Origin: Amaranthus tricolor
Taxonomy: Eukaryota > Streptophyta > Magnoliopsida > Caryophyllales > Amaranthaceae
DNA length: 64,000 nt
Reading direction: 5' to 3'
Assembly (NCBI RefSeq): GCF_026212465.1
Contig: NC_080052.1
Span: 31,730,326-31,794,325 of the forward strand
The translations under genes were made by a program, and so were the position numbers. This document shows positions 44,133-57,665 of this stretch, piece by piece (position 1 is the stretch's first letter; every line of letters begins with the position of its first letter). Below the pieces are notes generated by a model, which was not told where the DNA came from, made no database searches, and was given only the letters and a program-made list of their open reading frames with translations.

Positions 44133-47100
44133 TCATCTCAAAGCAAACAAGAGGGAGAAACCAGCTACAACAAAGGCCTGAAATAAACTAACTTACGATC
44201 AGCTTCAGCTTGATAGAAAATTCACTTGACAAGGGGGAGCTCCACAATGACTTACCACAAATGGTACCAATGACAGCAATCTCAAAAAAATCATAAACAG
44301 GAAAACAACTTCAGAAGCAACCTGAAATACGGAGACTCGAGATTAGATTTGGCCGAAATGTGAGAGAATTGCACTCAAAATCAAGGGTCCTTACAAACTT
44401 ACCAAAAATAATACAGATAACAACCATCTCAGAGCAAGAATGAATGGGATAACAAATACAATAGAAACCTGAAAAGATAAGTAAATGTAAAAAAAATCAG
44501 TTCAATTATGAGAAAAAACTGAATTCATAATGCATTACAGGGTATCAGGGTCATAAATCACTTACCAGAAAAAACACCAACTCTTCTCCAGCAAGACCAA
44601 CAGTAAACTCATTTCTCTCCATCTCTCGTTTAATGAAACCTTGCAACTATGAATACATCTATTTAGTATTGACACAGAGTATCCAATTACAAATAGGCAT
44701 ATGATAAGCACAATGCCAAGAAAGCACTTGGTAAGGACGTCAATGTTTGGGTTTAGTCCGCAGATCAAGCTGAGGCTATAAGCTCACCAGATCACAAAGT
44801 GCATAATTCTCCTAAAATATGCATAAACATAGAAAATAAATAAATGACATAACAGAAGTTTCCATCCAAAAGGCATATTTTGCAGCCAACTCTCAAAAAG
44901 TATTGTGTAGCGAATCAGAGCAAGAAAACCCATTGCATCAGGTAAACTTCCACTAAGTGAATCAGAACAAGGTACCAAAAAAACAAAGGGAGGTGTGGCA
45001 ATAAGCGATAATGTAACGGAGGCAAATGGTAACACATAAAAAGTATATCCTTAGTTAATTTACATATTGACTATGACTATTACATTCTAGTATAACACCT
45101 ACAATATGATCTCACATAACTATCCCTAAACCAGAAGTCACTTGTTACTCTATCTATCAAGCAATTACCATCAAAATTCAGTTGAGCTACTCTCAAACAC
45201 AGAATTTTCAGGCTTTATGCTTAATCTATATTTACACCTTGCAATGATAGATTATTCAAAGAGGAGAGTTTATGTGGACCACCACTAGGATTAATTTATA
45301 TCAGTTCATGTAGCTAACCTCAATCTTTTGGGACTAAGAATTGACATTGTTGTTGTATGCTTAATCTAATTTAGTCACACATGGCCAAATTATTCTGTAT
45401 ATTTATGACATTCAAAAAAATATTTATTTATTTTGACAGGCCAAAAAATTATTGTTCTTTGGATACGGATTATAATGAACTAGTTGACACAATTACAGAA
45501 AGAGAGACTACAGCATATGACAAATTTCTGCACTCCATTACTTTGTCTTAAGTTTATTCTTCATTTGCAAAGCATAAACCATTACGATTTCGGAAGGAGG
45601 CCAAATTCTCTATGACAATAAAAAAATATTCCATCAACCCAAAGCCATTAAGTAGCTCCCACCTAAGTGGTTTTTTCATGGGGGATGGGGGGAAGGGGTC
45701 GGGTGTTAGTATTTGTAAATATAGTATCCAAATGAGGTAAAAAGGGGTAACCCGGGGCACAAAGCGTACCCGTAGAATGAGGGACTCGGAAAGGGTCCCA
45801 TCAGTCACAAAGCGACATTTGAACCGGTGCGCAAAGGATCTTGTATCCAAATGGAGTGGTTAGTAAATATTATTAACGCCATCAGACTTCTACATTTCAA
45901 CAATATCAGCATCATATCTATAAAGAGGAGACAAGATGGAGGAAAGGCTAAATTAAGCGGCAAAGCAGAACTAAAGTTTGGTACTCAGCCAAGACATTCA
46001 GACATAACCTTGGAATACCTGTCTGCCTGCTCATGCTTGCGCAGATGCGCTCATCTCTGCCACTAACTCCCAAAAGAATAAAAGCCACAAACTTTGTGAA
46101 AGAGAAAGGGAAGAGAGCACATCAGAGCTTGAAAGACTAACCTGATGGTGATACTTCTTCACAGTTGAAAATGACCTTTTTAGCCAGTTTATAGCTTCAG
46201 ACAAAGTAACTACCTTTTTCAGGTTGTATCTTGCAGGAAAATTGTTGATATACTACAAAAGATGCAGGAAGATAGATTTAGGTTAAAGACGGAGGAAACA
46301 TACAACATTCATATAAGATTCAAAAAGGGAAACAGTCACTAAGATTATCAAGCATAATGCATTCACTATAGGAAAGCTCCATAACTGCATGTTAGCATTC
46401 TCAACTATAGCCAACTAAAAAGGAGGGGGAGACAACAATAAACAAGATAAAAACATTGCATGATAACAACCTTAAAAAAAGAGCATCTCTGACTGCGTAA
46501 TTGCCTTCGTAGCTCTACCGTTCTCCTCTGCCAAAAAGATTTAATTCAGTACAGCACATAAAAGATACTTGGTAAAAATAAAGCAGCATTTTAAGCTAGC
46601 CAAAGATACCTCTATGACTTCACGAGCCTGCTCAAGTTTTTGAACATGAAACCAAAGTTCTGGGACAATTTTCACCATCTGGAAAAGTGCTGCTGATTAG
46701 ACAAAGCAAGGAATGAATAAAAAGGATTATACTCCTATTGTTAGACTTTGGCAATTACTAACACTTAAAAATATCCTGATTTAATTAGGTGTTAGCAAAG
46801 AACAGCATATCAGCAGGTATAAAGGCATTTGTTAGCTTGATGTCTTTTATCAGTAAACAGGAAGTCATGACAAAATTATTTCTTCTGTATACGGCATGCT
46901 GAAAGGAGATAAGATAGCAAACCAGATCTGGTTCACAAATATACAAATTTAATGTTTTGCAGTGATGAAGGACTAGTGTTTCATGTAATATGTCTTATTC
47001 AAAACAAAGCTGCTTGCTCAGATCAGTGCATACTTTTTTTACATTTTATATCTTAACCATATGTCCCTTATTTAGTTGGGACCAAAGATTTATGGTTCTT

Positions 47101-49321
47101 TGGATTTGGATTATAATGGACTATATTAATATTGCTCACTAAATCATGAGCAATTCTTATTTATGTGAATTTGCACATAATATTTTGCTACCAAGGATAA
47201 GTCGAAAACAACCTCTTTGTTTTTGTTATCACTAACAAAGGTAAGATCGCGTACATCCGACCCCTCCCCCCCAAATTCCAACCTAGGAGGGAACCACTTA
47301 ATAGCATTGGGGTTATGTAGTGTATGTCTATCTTAACCTTGATTTCACTGCTTTGACTTTTAAGGCAGCATATGGGTCACTTGTGAAAATTGACAGAAAA
47401 CTTGCTTTTCAAAAAGCTATAGCTAAGTCACAATGAGCATTTCAGTTACATGCATCATGAAATAGCAAACGTATGTCTCACCGTGTCAACTTGTGAAGCA
47501 AGCATTTTCACTGATTTCTCATCATCTTTTGCTTTAACTTCGAGCTGCCAAAGGTTCAGATCATTTTTCTTCACAACGACCTCCAATTCCCGTACCTAAG
47601 GATGCCCAATTGATATGATAGAATTGCTGCATAGGTATCTATTTCCCTTTCAATATTTTCACTTACTCCTTGAAAAGGGAAACAGAAATAAAAAAAAATT
47701 AAAAAAAAAAAAAAACTAAAGAAAGTTTTAATATACCTGTTCTTCAAACAGCTTTATCATTTTCTCATAGTCAGGTGCATCCTGCATACCAAATTACCAA
47801 TTACAAAAGATAAGAGCAGATGATCAAGTCGTGCCAACACCCAACTGTTCTACATCATTATATGTTTGATGCAGTTACCAGCCAGCAGAATCGCAAGAGA
47901 AACAAGTAAACATATAGGAGTAGAAATGTAAACTTTCATAGCTCACTTAACCATTCAAAAAAAATCTAGGATCAGCATATCTGCTCAATAGTCATAAATA
48001 ATCGTTTTGACTAAACAGAAAATTAATACAAAAGGAGACTTAACATGCATATAATAAATAAAAAATATTTGATTTTGAGAAAAAAATGGATAAATCAACA
48101 TAAATATTGAATAAGGAGGATCAACAATTTCAGAGATCAGTGAAAAAAGAGATGAAGTTGCAGACCTTTAAGTTGGACAAAAGAGACTCCAGGTGTTGAA
48201 TGGTAAGGCTCAGTTCCTCAATTTTCTTCTCACATTTTTCAATATAAAGGCTTTTGGAGTTTAGTTCTCGATCAATCTTCTCAACTAAGAATTCTGCAGT
48301 AGTATAAATCCCCAAAAAATGACAAGTCATCAATAACTCAACACAAGTTTCTAATTCTAAATGAACAATAACAGATGAGTAACAGCAGCCCAATCATCAA
48401 ACAAACATATCATCCAAAGAAATTCTTCATACATACCAGCAGTCCAGCAGTCTAAAGTCACCACACAGTCACACACCAAAAATATAACAAGGAAAAATAA
48501 AGTAAAGAGGAACTTAATTTGATAGTTGATATTTCACAAACAGACACTACACAGATGCTAATAGAAACACAATTCCGAAATTCCCCCTTATCTCAGGTAT
48601 AAAAAGGGAGTAAAATGGCAACACAACGACAATTTACAGAAGAAAACTTGGCCTTCCTTTTTGTTGTGTTTCAGTCGACATTTAGAAGGTTTGAACCATA
48701 ATATAAGAAGCTCATTCAATCTTAGCAGCTTTACAATCAACAGCACAAACTAGGCACACAAAATAATGCATTATCAAATATGATGACCTTGAAAGAACAA
48801 CATCTACACACCAACACAAAACTGCTAACTACTAGGCACACTTAGAAGGTTAATAATAATTGTCATTGTCAATATAAGTTCGATTTCATCTTACATCAAT
48901 GCAAGTATGAGTGAAATCCTCTTGACCAAACAATTTCTAAAAATAACACATATTCCAACAACAACCGAATAAAATTACTCAAAAATCTTTAGAAATTAGC
49001 GGAAACATATCACTCGATCACAATACAATATAAAAATTTTCGAAATAAATCTTAATTGAGAGGTATTGCAGAATTCACGTTGATGAGAAACCAATTTCAA
49101 AAAAAAATAAGAGTTGAAGAATACGAAAGTATAAAACAGTTACCTAAATGAGCAATTTTGTAGTTCATTTCCTGAATTTCGCATTCCAGAGGAACGTCGG
49201 AACTAGAGCAATTTTGCTGTGATTGAAGACCTGAAATGTTGATCTCAGTAGTGACTCCATGGAAAGGGAAGAAGATGGATAAAATGGATGCGAGAGCGAA
49301 GAATGCCTTCGATGAGGTCAT
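44133..49321 (-). CDS. Signal-peptide, coiled-coil protein with C-terminal membrane segments (319 aa)
   Basis: Eleven exons join in phase: 49321-49144, 48293-48166, 47781-47737, 47595-47482, 46678-46610, 46527-46471, 46252-46142, 44646-44566, 44468-44403, 44321-44256, 44177-44133. The N-terminus MTSSKAFFALASILSIFFPF is a signal peptide. Residues ~50-190 are charged and heptad-like (EKCEKKIEELSLTIQHLESL; QLEVKAKDDEKSVKMLASQV), predicted coiled coil. A short TVKKYHHQLQGFIKREMERN motif precedes three hydrophobic stretches (VFFLVSIVFVIPFILAL; VVFLFMIFLRLLSLVPFV; AFVVAGFSLLFAL). Organisation and the YHHQ-Q motif resemble the plant family loosely annotated DNA-repair-ATPase-related or myosin-heavy-chain-like, whose real role is unknown. 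Probably an ER/secretory membrane protein. A further in-frame ATG lies upstream at 49369; 49321 was chosen because it starts the signal peptide. Intron 7 holds a SINE-like insertion. Confidence 0.8.
45724..45853 (-). mobile_element. SINE-like insertion with 11-bp target duplication
   Basis: A 108-bp GC-rich insert (45735-45842) is flanked by exact direct repeats of GTATCCAAATG (45724-45734 and 45843-45853). On the minus strand it contains CCGGTTCAAATGTCG, close to a tRNA B-box (GGTTCRANNC), and GACTGATGGGACCCTTTCCG. The tail CCCCTTTTTACC abuts the left repeat. Size, duplication length and B-box fit a tRNA-derived SINE. Confidence 0.7.
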
Positions 49322-49935
49322 CGCCGTTCCTCCGTGAAACTCTCGTCGTCTCATCGGGTACCGCGACATTGATATATGGCAAATTAAGAAAGTAAACACG
49401 CTTTATAACAGTTCAGTCAAGTTCGGTTTAAGGTTACGATTATTTCGGGGTTTTTAAGGCATGCTTAAAATGACAATTTAAGCTATTGTTATTGATTCAA
49501 TGAGGATAAACTACTACTTAAACCTTTTCGAATGCCATAAGTTGTAGCCTCTAAAATAAAAAATAACAGTCTAATAACTACGACATAAAATACTTTATAT
49601 TTTAATAGCTATTATATTTTTATCGGACAATATAAATATACATGAATAATTTGATATTTAAATATCTAATAACTACAATTGTACAATTACAATTACCCAC
49701 AATTACAATTATTAACACGGCTAACAAATTTTCGTACAACTATTTTGTGCCAAACAGACTGTTAATATACTTTCAATGATATTTGCAAGTTGCAATTATC
49801 ATTTAGCACATTTTTAGAAAGAAATTATACTTATTTTATAATCTAATTTATTTCTCCATTTGGTGAATAAGAGTTTTCCTAGCTAATATGCATATTTACA
49901 CTTCAGATTCTTTTTCCTTGTAATTTTATCCCATG

Positions 49936-50247
49936 AAGATGATATGCTAGTTTAGTATTTATGGGCCGACATTAAGATGAGTATAGAGCGGACAAATATG
50001 GAGAAGGTAAGTAGATGTTGAAAGAGCAAGTTCTTATAACCCTCATCTATCTACTACCAATGGCATGTAAGAATTTGTATATGGATTGTGTTTGGTGGAC
50101 AAGAAATGAAAATTCTTACATGTCATTAATAGTGGATACGTGAAGGCAATAAAAACTCGCTCTTCCAACATCTACTTGCCTTCTCCTTATTCGTCCGCTC
50201 TATACTCATTCTATTGTGGGTCCATAAAATACTAGCAACTCATCTTA
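49936..50247. mobile_element. MITE with inverted repeats over most of its length
   Basis: The arms pair over about 130 bp each: GATGAGTATAGAGCGGACAA and GGTAAGTAGATGTTGAAAGA on the left match the complement of the right half. Ends are AAGATGATATGCTAG and the complement of TAAGATGAGTTGCTAG. ATG on both sides may be a 3-bp target duplication. No coding potential. It sits in the gap between the coiled-coil gene and the 3' end of the translocator gene. Confidence 0.85.
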
Positions 50248-50661
50248 ATGATTCATATCCATACTCTCCCCTAACCTGGTGCAACTCCACAAAACTCCTT
50301 GTGAGACCAACTTAGACTAAGGGAAGGAGAAGGAAAAAAACAAAGAGACTTTAGATAATCTTCTTATCCAGCACACCCATTTATGATTTAACTAGGTATG
50401 CATATAGCTTCTAGCCTAATACTACCTCAGAAATTGGCCTCAAGTTGAAGGACTTGATAGTACAATATAGTATACTCATTATTGAATACAAGAAGATTAC
50501 AGATTGATAGTTGTTCATTCTCCAAATCAAATAAATTGACGCGTAAAAAAAATAATTTTACAACATTTTCGTTGTTCTCCTTTTCCAGGAAGGGAAATTA
50601 TCGAAATCTACAGCAATGTTCCTTCCAAGCCAATGAAGCTCTCGGTCCTGAGACGATCAAC

Positions 50662-53600
50662 TCAAGCAGACTTCTTTTGCTGTAAACAAAATATAAATCA
50701 TGTTACCAAAAATTCCATTTCAGCAAACTAATAGTTTAATGTTAAAACAGCCAAGTGTGTCTTACTCTTTTCTCTTCTTCCATTTTGGCCTTAATGAAGG
50801 AATAGCATGCAACACCGGCAATAGCAATGCTTGTTCCGATGGCTGTTTGTGTTGAAATCCTGTTGCCTGTAACGCAAGACGTGTTAGTTTCTGACACACC
50901 AGAAGAAACGTTTCGTTTTCTCTCTATAAAGGCTTTGGAACATACCAAAGACAACGATGGAAAACCCGATGACAAACACTCGTTTCAAGACATTTCCGAC
51001 TGCGTGTGTAAGTGGCGCTACCCTCTCTAAGGTGTTGGTAGCTAGCTGCAAAAAGTGAAGGTAAACAAGTCCGTGTTAACAATCGTCTAAGTCAGTGATA
51101 CACGGAAAATATGTCAACAGAAAATGGACAGAATTTGACCTGGTTGTAAAGATGGTAAAACATTCCAACCCAGAAAAGGTCAGAAAGGAATTTGGTCATT
51201 CCCACTTTTGCAATGGCGTCACTGAATCCATGCTTCATAAGTTGAGGACCCTCGATCTGTAAAGTTCACGATGAGGATTACGTACAAGAACGGAAATTTC
51301 AGATTAATCCAAAAAAGAATGCAGAACAAATATGTTCGTGGGTACTTACGATTATGGCAGGTGGGAGGCAAACAAACAGAGAGATGATGGAAATGTAGGC
51401 ATAGACGTTAGTACTGTCCATGCCAGTCTGAAAGATAGAAAACTATTAGGAAGAGGAATCAAGAAGTAACAAGTTAATGGGACACTATGGAAGATAAGAG
51501 GTTGCAAAGGAAAAAAGCATAACCATGGCTTTCTTTGAGTAAATACTCCTGTAAGTGAAGGAAATATTGGAAATCATAGCGCTGACAAAGCCAAGCCAGT
51601 TGAATGATAACTCGGTCAGAGAAGCCATAGAAACACCTGTATTCAGTAATTTACAGGTCAGAGTTTCTCACTCGATTTCATTAGCAAAGGGTGCATTCAC
51701 TCATGGGATAATATGAATATGATGATGAGCAAGGAATACATACCAATCACAACAGGAGCCAAAGAGAGCCAGAGAGTAATGGGAATTTGCTGTCCAAGGA
51801 TGAATTGAGAAGCAGCAGCATTGAAGAAGGGCTCCAAGGCTACATGATTGCAATGAAAAGCACATCAGAAACATAAACAATATAGGAAAAAAACATAATT
51901 TACATGCTAGAAAGTAGGATTAACGTAGAATGAAAACCAGAATTCAAGTGTCACCTTTAATGGTGTGGGTGAAAGACACTGCAACAGCTGCAAAAGAGAT
52001 GTTGCTGGTAACATGGCCTACACCATGACATATAGCAACTGGAATCAGCAGCTTCAGGAGGTTGCCGTCAATAGGCTGCAAACAAATTCAAGGGTTTTCC
52101 CAACGTTAGAAGGAACTCTCTGTGTGATAAACGCACCATCAGTCATCACTCATCTCATTCACAAACTCAAGCCCTCTCTTAAACTCATAAACATATTCTT
52201 TTCATTCACTTGTTCATTGTCGTTTTCTCCCACTTATTTTCAACAACCAATGTGAAATCCCTTAATTAAGTAAGGAAATCTCAAATTTGGCAAACCTGTG
52301 GGGATGAGATTTATATAATGTGCTTTATAGCATAGTGAAAATAGTTGCAACTGAGGTAACAATCACGATGATGCAGTAACATGGTGATATGATTGTCATA
52401 CCCCCAAATATCGGTTGAAGCCATGAAAAACCCTTGAATTAGCCTAAAACACAATTCTTTACCTTTAAATGTGCCTAGAATCAGTTGGGCATAATTGAAA
52501 TTTTTACGACTCGGCCGATACAATCAGACAATATATGTTGCCTTGTTTTTTCAAAATATGCTCTAAATAATTCTGATCATATTTTATGGTTGAAAAGTTG
52601 ACTTCAAATTTAATGGATGTCTTATTACAAAATATAGGGAGCAATATATTGTCAAATATAGTGCTACATTAGCAAAGGCTTGGTTGCTGGGGTCTGAGAG
52701 AAGGGAAAGAAGTGACAAAAATATCAGGTTGAAAACAATAGATTATGCTATGCACCACAAAGTTGCAGTGGATGTACAGGGTTAGATTAGATGGACTAGA
52801 AAACAAGTAAAAAGGCTTTCCAGGAGGAATCAACTTACAGCACGTTTAGGAAGGCCCACTGACCAGCTCACCAAACAGTATATCACTCCAACCAATAAAT
52901 GGATGACCGACACGAAACTGCAGCACCACACAAAGATCACAGTACAACCCAATTAAGTATAACAGACCAATATTTTTGAAGAAGAAATAGAAATTTAAAA
53001 AAAATTCGAACAAAATTACCAAGGAAATCATATTAGAAAACAAAAAGATATTTATTCTTGAAAGCATCTCCAAGAAAATATGCTCATTAAAAATAAGAGA
53101 AATTAAAATTTTCCAAATAGGTACTAAACGGGACACTTTAACTATGTGAATGGTATAAAAAGAGAGAAAAATGAGTGCTTGAGAATAAAGAAACTTGTGA
53201 GAATATTTCCAAGAAATGCAGCCCAGTAAAAGGGACAGATTGAAAGGTAAATGCTCATACTCACTAAACGGCTCTTTGTAGCCTGTGTGATGAGGTTGGT
53301 CTAATGGGTCCTATTTGAATTTCCGACGTTGTTGGCTTTCCTATTGTTTGAGTAGAGTATCTCACAATTATCATATTTATGCTTGTGATAACGTCATAAT
53401 TTTAATTCAGACAATATGTAGTTGGCTACTAATTTTTTTCTGTTCACTTTCAAAATATCTTTCCACAAATTGGTGAGCATAACAGTTTAGATGTTGCAAC
53501 TTGTACATAAAAGGAATAAGAATTCTAGGCAGAAAGTGATATAGGACCAAAAAGAACTAATAACATTCGGATGATACGCAATAATCAGTGCAATGTATGA

Positions 53601-56600
53601 CAATGAACCATTTATTGCCACACCACAAAGTGTACTTTTACTTTAAGCATTACTCATAAATCTAGCTCAAATAAAACTAAAATGGAAGGGAACGGAGAAC
53701 TATTAAAACATATTCAACCGAAATATTCACAAGAGGAGGGCTTGAACACTTACTAAGGATATGGGAAGTAATTGTAGATCTTCTTGTTAAGAATGTTGAA
53801 TATCACATTCAGGAAGTACCTACACCAAGGCAATAATACACACTTTTAATTGAAAACAAAAATATTATTTGAATTATACACAAAGATCATACGTGCACAC
53901 AAAGAAAGTTTGATACCTTTGACCATATAAAAGCCTAAAAATTTAAGTTGGCGAATGAAATTCTAGACTTGAGTTTATTTTTACCATAAACACAAATAAG
54001 GTAAATTCATATAACATTGTGAAACAAGTTGCTTTCTATTTTACCATATGAATGCATCTTTTAATTCCTTTAAATAGAGCCAATTATGGTTGAAAGTGAA
54101 GTAAAAGATACCATTCTAAGTTATCTAAACTGAGCTTTATTGAAGAATCAAAGCAATGCTTCCCTATAAAAGGTAAAAAAAAAATATTTAATTTTTATCT
54201 TATTGCATGTCACACATCAAACCCAAACAAAATTGCATTAAAAGGTAGATAGGTAGATGCTCCCAAGTGTAATAGTGTATAAGCCAAACAAGAATAACAT
54301 TCAAGAGACACTCATTACTTGAAACACTAGGTAGGAAGTTACAAATGATGGAAATTAAGATGCAAGTGGAAAGTTAAGCATTGAAGATCATAGGGAGTTA
54401 TTCTAGAAAGGAAAAATTACCGTGAATAAAAAAAACTTTCACTGATTTCCCTACAATAATACCAACTTAGGGGTGTTTGCCTAGAATAATACTAGCTTTT
54501 GTTTATACTAGGGTATAACACAAAAAAATAAAGGTAAATTAATAATTAAACAAAAGTTGGTATTATTTTAGGAAAACACACCCCTAAGTTAGTATTATTC
54601 ATGGTTAATCAAAATTTGGTATTATTGAAGGGAAATCAACAAAAATTTGTATGACTCACGGTAATTTTCTATAAACTACCCATTTTGATTAAGTATCCAT
54701 ACTTCCCTATTCATAAGCATTCCTTTTCTATCCATCAATATACCATTTCAAAGCTCAAGTTCTCAAAATATCAAAAACAACATAAAAATCAATTTACAAC
54801 ACAACATTTCAAACCTTGCGTTCTATTGTTACCTATCTTGATTTTCAACCTTGTATGCAACCTCGAGTCCTCAAGCTCACATACAACATATTTTATCTTT
54901 ACACCAATGGGTAAGGTCCGTAAAGATGAGTATCTTGTATATGAGCTTATCTACTATCTAAGTTACTATCATATCATAAATAAGAGTAATATATTTCACA
55001 AATAAGTATAAATTATACAAAAACATACATTGTTCAAAGGTTTTAATGACCTCAGAACCACTATGTCTATTGTCTAGCACTTTACCTATTGTTCATATTT
55101 TCTTCATGTCTTTCCAAACAAAAAGAATTTAAAGAATTTCCTCAATAATATTTTCACTCATAATTTTTTCACAAGTAGAGATCTAAAAATTAATTATCTT
55201 AGCTTAAGCTATCATTTTCTTTAAAGACTTCTACATATACTCAACTCAATTAGTTAAATTATCAACTAATTGACCACATCATAGGACATAAGAGTAACAT
55301 TTAGGCTAGAACTAAGGAATCACCATCAAAGTTTGGTCAGCGGCTCAACACGTTTGGCAAATGGTTGTTTCATGTTTATTAGGTAAAAAGTGAGTTACAG
55401 TCGCAAATAGAAGCCAATAAAGAAAACTAATAACAAAAAAAAATACATTAAAATTTATCTTATAATTGGTTTTCTTGTTGGTTAGGTGTTCAAAACAAAC
55501 CCGATATTTACCCGATCTTGTAACTAAAACTGAATTCAAAATGGGATTAAAATTTTGTAAAAACCAATGTAGACACCTGTGAGGCTGTGAAAATTAGTAG
55601 TCAATTTGCTTGAAAATCATTTACCAAAAAATTTTTTTGGCTCAAAAGACAATCAAAAATTCATTTGACAAACACACATTTAGAACTTCATACTTCCTTT
55701 TAATAAAGTTGTTATCCTTATCGAAATACACTTAACAATACATGATTTTTAAGAGCTAAAAAGTTGTTTTATTGAAATTATATATTAACATGAAACCAAC
55801 AATATATTCTTATAGATAATTTATAATAAATGTAACAAGTTAAAATAACTAGATAATATACAGATACTGATTTCTTCTTCACACTTTTGAATTCATATTG
55901 TGATAACATTGAATGTAACAATGTTATGTTGATGATGTTATAAAAAACATTATTAAGTACTTCATAATTTTATGATTTTTATCATCAATTTTATAAGATG
56001 ACTTCATTGATTATAATTTTATACATTTATTATTTCGCCTTTTTTTTTAATTGTTTTTATCATTTCACCTTAAACGAGAGTAAATTTATTAATTTTTGAA
56101 AATTGTTTTTACTTCATATGGCAGACACTACAATATGAACTGTTAATTTACAATGTAAAATTAGATTATTTAATTTTTTTTAATCATTTCCTTTTTATTG
56201 CAGAATGGGCTCAAAAATGTAAATATGCTTGAAATTAGCAACATAAACAATAACATTAACGACCATATTAACAAAAATAAAATGTGCAATATAATGCATT
56301 ACCACATGAAGAAGAAAAATCCGGTGGTAAGAGCAGGATACTTCTCCAAAAACCCAACTTTCGCTTCCCTAATTATCATTAAGGAAAAAAAATAATTAGT
56401 TCAAAACCGATCCAGTTGATGCCCGGTTAAACCGAATTTGAACGGACCTCACCCGGAAGATTCACTAGCAGCACGACACGGTTGAACCGCAATTTTCTCC
56501 CTCCTACAGCCAACCTGGCTATTTGGAACCGGTTCAATAAGCAAAGCCGGCCTAAGTTGCCTTCCCCAAATCAAATTCCCTCCATCTTTAACCAATCCAA

Positions 56601-56712
56601 CCGGGGGTTTAATTCCGGTGGACACACCCAAACCCGAAGACTCTCTTACGGGTCGGAAAAGCTTCGGAAGGGCGGCCACTGTGGTTGCACGTGACAACAC
56701 TCGCGACTCCAT
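50662..56712 (-). CDS. TPT: Chloroplast triose-phosphate/phosphate translocator
   Basis: Twelve exons give 404 residues: 56712-56453, 56368-56303, 53819-53754, 52917-52839, 52075-51955, 51839-51744, 51636-51524, 51427-51350, 51256-51140, 51045-50946, 50866-50766, 50679-50662. All splice sites are GT-AG and phases agree. The start [20 protein letters not shown] and the transit peptide through [13 protein letters not shown] are nearly those of spinach TPT. The carrier body includes [81 protein letters not shown] and [20 protein letters not shown], ending [14 protein letters not shown]. It is the inner-envelope antiporter that exports triose phosphate from photosynthesis in exchange for phosphate. 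Intron 2 (2.5 kb) holds a MITE. Frame intact. Confidence 0.97.
54411..54669. mobile_element. MITE in intron 2 of the translocator gene
   Basis: Ends GAAAAATTACCGTGAAT and the complement ATGACTCACGGTAATTTTC are inverted copies. Inside, CAATAATACCAACTTAGGGG pairs with CCCCTAAGTTAGTATTATTC. No open frame; no target duplication assigned. Confidence 0.75.
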
Positions 56713-56769
56713 TGCTAGAGAGAGAAAGAGAAAATAAGGTGAAGATTCTGTGGAGTATAGTGTTTGTTT

Positions 56770-57010
56770 GTTTAAATAACAAATAGTAGTAAAATTTTGA
56801 GGCTGTTAGTATGAGAATCAGGGATAGTGGGGTCTACAAGAGATGGTGTGATTGATGAAATGGAGGGTAGAAATTAAGGGAGGAAGAAATTAATGGTGGG
56901 TTAGAGTGTAGAGGATTATGTGGTATTGACATTATAGTAGGGAGATGAGAAAATCAGAAAAGGGAGATTGTAAGATGGAGAAAAATGGCGAGATGTTCGT
57001 GATAAGGTTA
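56770..57010 (-). promoter_or_regulatory. Likely promoter of the translocator gene
   Basis: On the minus strand a TTATTTAAA TATA-like site lies at about 56779-56771, some 60 bp upstream of the start codon. About 290 bp upstream is a pair of GATAA/GATAAG I-box-like motifs in opposite orientation (near 57001-57014). Such motifs occur in promoters of light-regulated photosynthesis genes. Positions are by eye. Confidence 0.35.
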
Positions 57011-57354
57011 TCTAAGATGTAGTAACTGGGTGGTGTGAGTGTGTTGTTTCGTCCTGTCAACATTTATGGCCTCTTCTGTTTTTTGATTTTTATTCCTTTG
57101 TATTTTCTTCTTCTTATATTTTATACTTATTTGGCTATATTATATTTATTATATTTGATTTTTCACCCAAATTTATTATTACGGCCTCTTATTCATTTTA
57201 GGCCTCTTATTCATTTTAATAGTTTTATTTATTTATATTTATTGATATTATATTTTAAGCCTTAATATTTTTAGTTGAGATGAATAAAACAAGATTTTAG
57301 ATTATATTTTTGCTTATAGATTAAAAATAAAATAAAGTAAGATTGATATGTAAA

Positions 57355-57665
57355 TACTCCCTCCTATTCATTCTAAGTGTCTCATTTCCTTATTTGGTCA
57401 AGTCACATTAAATGTCTTATTTCTATTTTGGTATGTTACCTTTTCTAATTTACCCCTACTAAATTTAGCTTTTTCACACATTTATACATACTAACCCCAC
57501 TTTACCCCTATAAAAATTTAAAAAACACTATACTTTTTTCTTTCACATGTGGTCCCATTTGACCACATAAAAAATAGTGAAAAGTCAAATGAGACACATT
57601 GGGTGAATAGAAGGGAATAGTAATCAAAAAGTAAATGGGACTACTAAGAAGAATAGGAGGGAGTA
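57355..57665. mobile_element. Stowaway-type MITE (311 bp)
   Basis: Begins TACTCCCTCCTATTCATTC and ends GAATAGGAGGGAGTA, a perfect inverted terminus with a TA duplication. Inner arms GTGTCTCATTT and AAATGAGACAC also pair. Confidence 0.88.

Noticed and set aside
55340..55660. Possible hAT-type element ends in translocator intron 2
   Set aside because: No matching inverted end or 8-bp duplication could be found.
57035..57265. Hydrophobic plus-strand frame of 76 codons
   Set aside because: T-rich low-complexity sequence with a local 18-bp duplication; looks random.
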